A DNA stretch of 64,000 bases from Bacteroidota bacterium. Lineage in GTDB: Bacteria; Bacteroidota; Bacteroidia; J057; JADKCL01. Position 1 is the first letter of the stretch. Every line of letters begins with the position of its first letter. Location of the stretch: assembly GCA_016718825.1 (NCBI GenBank), contig JADKCL010000010.1, positions 124,001 to 188,000 on the forward strand. The letters are read 5' to 3'. The position numbers were made by a program, and so were the translations under genes. Of the stretch, positions 59,767 to 64,000 are shown piece after piece. The notes below the pieces were generated by a model. The model had not been told where the DNA came from. It was given only the letters and a program-made list of their open reading frames with translations, and ran no database searches.

Positions 59767-60528
59767 ATGCGTAAAAAAATTGCAGCTGGGAATTGGAAGA
59801 TGAATTTGGGCCCTGTCGGGGCACAAGCATTTGTATCTGAATTGATTGCGAATTATTTAATCCACTGTCCTGCGCAACCGCAAATGATATTGGCGGTTCC
59901 ATTTGTGGATCTTGTGGGTGTTGCATCGCTGATCAAAACAGTTCCTTCGATTGGTTTGGCAGCACAAAACCTGCATCAGGAAGACAGTGGCGCTTATACC
60001 GGCGAAATTTCAGGAGCAATGCTTAAAGAAGCGGGTTGCAAATACGTGTTGGTTGGCCACAGCGAGCGCCGTGAATATTTCCATGAAACCAATGCGCTTT
60101 TGCTCAAGAAAGTGAAGCAGGCGCTCAAGAACGGCCTCTCCCCGATCTATTGCTTTGGCGAAACCCTTGCCGAGCGTGAATCAGGCCGCACTTTTGCCGT
60201 GATCGCGCAACAGCTGATCGAAGGCATCTACGCCCTTGACGTCACCGAATTCTCGCATTGTATTTTAGCCTACGAGCCTGTTTGGGCGATCGGAACCGGC
60301 AAAGTCGCCACGCCTACCCAGGCGCAAGAGGTACACGCATTCGTGCGTAACAAACTGCGGGGCCATTTTGGCGATGCAGCCGCAAATGCGGTCACCATCC
60401 TCTACGGCGGCTCGGTCAAGCCCGACAATGCTGCCGAACTCTTCGCTTGTCCGGATATCGACGGCGGCCTTGTAGGTGGGGCGAGCCTGAAAGTCAGCGA
60501 CTTCGTGGCAATTGCCAAAGCGCTTTAA
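59767..60528 (+). CDS. tpiA: Triosephosphate isomerase
   Basis: The protein is 253 aa: N-terminal AAGNWKMN, catalytic His in VLVGHSERREYF, catalytic Glu in LAYEPVWAIGTGK, and the phosphate-binding GGSVKPDNA. It interconverts dihydroxyacetone phosphate and glyceraldehyde-3-phosphate. Confidence 0.98.
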   Translation: MRKKIAAGNWKMNLGPVGAQAFVSELIANYLIHCPAQPQMILAVPFVDLVGVASLIKTVPSIGLAAQNLHQEDSGAYTGEISGAMLKEAGCKYVLVGHSERREYFHETNALLLKKVKQALKNGLSPIYCFGETLAERESGRTFAVIAQQLIEGIYALDVTEFSHCILAYEPVWAIGTGKVATPTQAQEVHAFVRNKLRGHFGDAAANAVTILYGGSVKPDNAAELFACPDIDGGLVGGASLKVSDFVAIAKAL

Positions 60529-60602
60529 TGCAATTTCCTACGGAACTGCCTTCCTGCACGCATACGACCCAAAATACGGATCTCATGCCAATGCATTGTT
60601 GG

Positions 60603-61379
60603 TCAATTGCCTAATACTTCACCTTTATCATTTTTCAAGGTGATTTTCAAGTCTTTGCGGAATCCGTTGGCGATCTCCTGCAAGGGCATCAAACTTCCGT
60701 TGTAACTGTACACAAAAGGGAATTCAAAGCGTTCGCCTTTGATGGATTTTTCCGTGGTTGTGCCGACCGTGTGAAGGTAAAATTCGTCGTAATTCCCAAC
60801 AGGGAGCTGCGATTTTAAAGCCCCTGCTTTTTCCAATTCGGTCATGAACTTCAGTGCAACGGCTTTTTTGGATGGTTCGACGTATTCACATTTTCCCCAA
60901 ACGGTACCCGCAGGAATATGATTGAGGCGACCATTAAAGATGCGCAAAAGGGTCGGATCGACTGTTTTTGGAATGGAAAAATGGAAAAATGTAGAATCTA
61001 CCTGCAAATCTGCCTTAAAGACCTGCCGATTGATGGTGATTTGCACCTTGTATTCCCCCAAGGTGAGTTGGGAAAGGTCGATGATCGACGTTGCAGGTCC
61101 AACACCTGTTTGACAGGGTTTCGTTCGACGAATGCCATTCACTTTAATCACCACACGGTCTCCCTGCAGCGCAGTCTCCTGATCGACGGCATAGTTGCTG
61201 CATTCGTAGACATCATTGGTTTGGATTCTGAGCATAAATTTGCGTGCCCCACCGGGCAAAATCGGTGCCGTCATTTGCAAGGTCATCCCTGCCTCGACGT
61301 CTTCGATTCCACCATCAGCTTGCGCCATCACCCCGCTCCCCAACAAAAGGAGGAGGATCACCATTGCGATACTTTTCAT
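60603..61379 (-). CDS. Secreted hypothetical protein
   Basis: The protein is 258 aa from the ATG at 61379 (frame open to 61388 with a TTG), giving a signal peptide (MKSIAMVILLLLLGSGVMAQ). The mature part is beta-rich with two Cys pairs (YECSNYAVDQ, TKPCQTGVG). The family is not recognised. A well-formed promoter sits 23-52 bases upstream. Confidence 0.7.
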   Translation of the reverse strand: MKSIAMVILLLLLGSGVMAQADGGIEDVEAGMTLQMTAPILPGGARKFMLRIQTNDVYECSNYAVDQETALQGDRVVIKVNGIRRTKPCQTGVGPATSIIDLSQLTLGEYKVQITINRQVFKADLQVDSTFFHFSIPKTVDPTLLRIFNGRLNHIPAGTVWGKCEYVEPSKKAVALKFMTELEKAGALKSQLPVGNYDEFYLHTVGTTTEKSIKGERFEFPFVYSYNGSLMPLQEIANGFRKDLKITLKNDKGEVLGN

Positions 61380-61401
61380 CATTTCCAATCACCTAATCCT
61401 A

Positions 61402-61431
61402 CAAATATAGCCGTCCAAGGCTCAAATCAAA
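61402..61431 (-). promoter_or_regulatory. Promoter TTTG-N18-TATATTTG
   Basis: On the minus strand TTTG (61431-61428), 18 bases and TATATTTG (61409-61402) match the Bacteroidota housekeeping promoter closely. The likely start of transcription is near 61396, about 17 bases before the ATG at 61379. Confidence 0.55.
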
Positions 61432-61629
61432 GCGTATTTTCAAATTTATCTTCCTAAGAATGCAGGACGTTAAATCCTGCAATAATTTCAGTGATCATTG
61501 GCAGAATCCCGTCTTCTGCGGCCGAATCCGGAAAATTCAGGTAAATTTGAACCCAACGCTCGATTTTGGGTTGCATATTCGCGGCGGCATTCTGACCTCA
61601 ACTATGTCAGACCGCAGATACGATAGAAA

Positions 61630-63450
61630 ATGGCTGGACCATCGTTTTTCAAGTCAAGAGACCGTTCCGAAAAGAAGGAACGTCCCAAACTGACCAAACA
61701 GGGCCTTCGAACTGCCCGCCAAATGTTGGGTTACATGCGGCCCTACCGCTGGATTTACGCCTTGGGAATGGTTTTCCTACTGTTGTCGACCTTGACATCG
61801 TTGGGATTCGTGTACATTCTGAGCCCATTGCTCAATACAGCAACAGGCAAAAAGGACTGGTACCTCACTGATTTGAACGAAATCACCCTCTTGCTCGGAC
61901 TCGTCGTCGTCGGGCAAATGGTCTTTTCTTTCTTCCGAATTTTCACGTTTTCGCAGGTCACGCAGCGCACGATGGCCGACATCCGGTTTGACTTGTTCGG
62001 GAAAATGATGTCGTTGCCCATTTCGTTTTTTGAAAAACGACGCGTCGGCGAATTGACCAGCAGGCTCACTGCGGATGTGCAACAGATTCAGGAGGTTCTC
62101 TCGATCAGCATTGCCGAATTCATCCGGCAAATTTTGACCTTGGTGGGTGGAATCACCTTTATTTTGGTCAAAACCCCAAGTTTGGCCCTGTTCATGTTGA
62201 TGATCTTTCCCCCTGTCATTCTAGTGGCGGTGATTTTTGGAAAATTCATTCGCAAAAACTCCAAACTGACCCAAGACGGACTCGCTGAAACGAATGTAGT
62301 TCTCGATGAGAGCCTGCACAACATCAGCATTGTCAAGGCATTTACCAACGAATGGACGGAAACGAGCCGCTACCGCACCAAGCTTCAAAACTTGGTCAAA
62401 ACAGCCGTTCGGACGGATACCTACCGTGGATTTCTGATTTCATTCGTGATTTTTGGTCTGTTTGGCTCGTTTGTGTTGGTGCTTTGGCGCGGCGGAACGA
62501 TGGTTTCCCGCGGCGAAATGGGCGTGGGGGACTTGCTTTCATTTATCATGTTCATGGCCTTCATCGGTGGATCGTTGGCGGGTTTGCCGGATGTGTACAC
62601 CGCGATCGCCAAGGCGGTCGGCGCGACCGAGCGCATGCGCGAGATTTTGGATGAACAGCCGGAGGCAGCGCTCCCCAAAGGCGCTGTAGGCCTTGGCGCC
62701 GAAATCAAAGGCGAAATTGCCTACAAAGACGTGCGATTCACGTACGAAACCCGTCCCGAGACGGAGGTCTTACAAGGCATCAATTTGCACCTCGCAGCCG
62801 GCGAAAAAGTCGCCTTGGCGGGCAGCAGCGGCGCCGGCAAATCGACGATCGCGCAGCTTCTGATGCGCTTTTATGACATCTCAAGCGGCGAAATTCTCAT
62901 CGACGGCAAACCGATTCGTAACTATGACTTGCACCATTTGCGCCGCCACATCGGCATTGTGCCACAGGAAGTGATCCTCTTTGGCGGCTCGATTCGTGAA
63001 AATATCGGCTACGGCAAGGAAAACGCCACCTTGGAGGAGATCAAAGCCGCTGCCAAACAGGCCAATGCACTGGAATTCATTGAGGAGTTTCCCGATGGAT
63101 TCGAGACCTTGGTCGGCGACCGTGGCGTGAAGCTGTCTGGCGGGCAGCGTCAACGGATTGCGATTGCAAGGGCAATTCTGAAAAATCCCGCGATTTTGAT
63201 CCTCGACGAAGCCACGAGCAGCTTGGATGCGAGTTCGGAGAATCTCGTGCAGCAGGCGCTCAATGTATTAATGGAAGGCCGCACGACCCTGATCATCGCG
63301 CACAGGCTGGGGACGATTCGCAATGTGGACCGCATTTATGTACTCGACCACGGTCAAATCGTCGAATCCGGCAAACACGAGGAATTGCTGGCCAATCCGG
63401 ATGGATTTTACAGCAAGTTGGTTGCCTTGCAGTTGCGGACGGAGGATTGA
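61630..63450 (+). CDS. MsbA-like ABC exporter (TMD-NBD half transporter)
   Basis: The protein is 606 aa. A basic N-terminus is followed by six transmembrane helices (about 35-330, MVFLLLSTLTSLGFVYIL and so on) and a coupling region (MADIRFDLFGKMMSLPISFF). The NBD has Walker A GSSGAGKST, the signature KLSGGQRQRIAIARAIL, Walker B ILILDEATSSLDA and the His switch IIAHRLGTI. It would homodimerise. By layout it is of the MsbA/lipid A-core flippase type, but the substrate of such exporters is not certain from sequence. Confidence 0.9.
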   Translation: MAGPSFFKSRDRSEKKERPKLTKQGLRTARQMLGYMRPYRWIYALGMVFLLLSTLTSLGFVYILSPLLNTATGKKDWYLTDLNEITLLLGLVVVGQMVFSFFRIFTFSQVTQRTMADIRFDLFGKMMSLPISFFEKRRVGELTSRLTADVQQIQEVLSISIAEFIRQILTLVGGITFILVKTPSLALFMLMIFPPVILVAVIFGKFIRKNSKLTQDGLAETNVVLDESLHNISIVKAFTNEWTETSRYRTKLQNLVKTAVRTDTYRGFLISFVIFGLFGSFVLVLWRGGTMVSRGEMGVGDLLSFIMFMAFIGGSLAGLPDVYTAIAKAVGATERMREILDEQPEAALPKGAVGLGAEIKGEIAYKDVRFTYETRPETEVLQGINLHLAAGEKVALAGSSGAGKSTIAQLLMRFYDISSGEILIDGKPIRNYDLHHLRRHIGIVPQEVILFGGSIRENIGYGKENATLEEIKAAAKQANALEFIEEFPDGFETLVGDRGVKLSGGQRQRIAIARAILKNPAILILDEATSSLDASSENLVQQALNVLMEGRTTLIIAHRLGTIRNVDRIYVLDHGQIVESGKHEELLANPDGFYSKLVALQLRTED

Positions 63451-63486
63451 GGTTTGCTCCGGGTTCGGGCAACTTGCGTAGAGGCG

Positions 63487-64000
63487 ATGCGTATGCTTTC
63501 CATGAATTATAAGCGGCGTTGGTTTGGCTTATTGCTCGGAATTGCGGGATGGCTCATCGTCCAAGTCAACGCTGAAGTCGCTGCACAGCCTACGATTACC
63601 GTTCACTTTCTCTACGGATCCAAACCTGCAAAAGGATTTGAAGCCACGGAAAAACGCTGGTTTGGAGGAAAACGCGGCGGCCATGTCGGCATCGAGTTGG
63701 CGCCGGACCAAGTTCTCAATTTTGGTCCATCGGGGAAATTTCATTGGTTTTCGCACCGCCGCAAGCGACATAGTCGATTTACGGAACGAACCGTCGCTGA
63801 AACGTTCGGAACACTTTCAAGAAGCGAGGGCAGTTTGCAAACCGTTTCGATTCAAATTCCAGTTGATTCAGCTCAGCTCGGCAAATTGATGGACATTCGA
63901 AGCGGGTATCTTTCAAATCCTCCCTACGACTATGCCTTTCTCGGAATGCGTTGCGCATCTGCATCCGACGAAATCCTTGCAAGCATCGGATTGACCAAAC
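63487..64000 (+). CDS. Secreted protein, possible permuted NlpC/P60-like hydrolase (partial)
   Basis: The frame from the ATG at 63487 is open to the end of the window (171 codons), so the gene is truncated here. A hydrophobic N-terminal segment (FGLLLGIAGWLIVQVNAEVAAQ) looks like a signal peptide. GGHVGIELAPDQVLNFG with a later FLGMRCASASDEIL has the order His-box then Cys expected of circularly permuted NlpC/P60 (YiiX/LRAT-like) hydrolases. This is tentative; the C-terminus is missing. Confidence 0.55.
   Translation, partial: MRMLSMNYKRRWFGLLLGIAGWLIVQVNAEVAAQPTITVHFLYGSKPAKGFEATEKRWFGGKRGGHVGIELAPDQVLNFGPSGKFHWFSHRRKRHSRFTERTVAETFGTLSRSEGSLQTVSIQIPVDSAQLGKLMDIRSGYLSNPPYDYAFLGMRCASASDEILASIGLTK

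Overview
The window reads as the chromosome of a Gram-negative, aerobic Bacteroidota, probably a Saprospiria- or Chitinophagia-like lineage (the phylum is a firm call; the class is inference). Phylum markers are the fused lpxC-fabZ gene, the rpmG-DUF4295 pair, a bacillithiol deacetylase (bshB1), five large secreted proteins with type IX secretion (T9SS) C-terminal sorting domains, and promoters of the TAnnTTTG type. Most of the window is densely packed ordinary housekeeping DNA of moderate GC.

Layout. 0.2-10.3 kb: two secreted DUF4412-like proteins, rpmG-DUF4295, mpl, two GT-C-like membrane proteins around a metallo-beta-lactamase-fold hydrolase, an HNH protein, and a PKD/T9SS protein. 10.4-22.1 kb: uvrA, an ECF sigma factor with a putative membrane anti-sigma partner, a TPR-histidine kinase, a heparinase-like T9SS enzyme, nth and recA. 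22.2-33.6 kb: a WG-repeat lipoprotein, bshB1 in a run with a T9SS protein and a PASTA protein, a catalytic-domain-less ArgS-like protein, two LptF/LptG permeases, an omega-amidase, then divIC and eno. 35-41.5 kb: carA-nuoE and the lipid A operon lpxD-lpxC/fabZ-lpxA with an ABC ATPase. 49.3-64 kb: an amino-acid racemase, two T9SS proteins (one GH5), leuS, rpmE2, a frameshifted GlmU-like gene, tpiA, an MsbA-like exporter and a partial secreted protein.

The accessory part is 41.5-48.9 kb. A dense minus-strand tRNA array (46.8-48.4 kb: Ser-GCT, Ser-TGA, Tyr-like, His, Cys, Ser-GGA, Tyr-like, His, His in transcription order) contains a segmental duplication of about 752 bp, and most of its genes are bracketed by palindromes that keep pairing between copies. 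A stray Ser-GGA tRNA copy lies at 41.6 kb. Between it and the array sits a more AT-rich island of tandem secreted-protein cassettes (42.3-46.8 kb). In these cassettes the leader, the signal peptide and the downstream segment are nearly constant while the mature domain varies. One cassette is frameshifted. This tRNA array plus cassette island is the most unusual structure in the window.

Other oddities are two arrays of exactly five heptanucleotide GTGAAAA units that supply the stop codons of carA and of the glmU-like gene, a related GGAGAAT repeat after lpxC-fabZ, a nuoE gene isolated from other complex I genes, and a possible short Cys/Ser/Tyr-rich peptide gene at 48.7-48.8 kb. All calls rest on reading the sequence; no database search was run.
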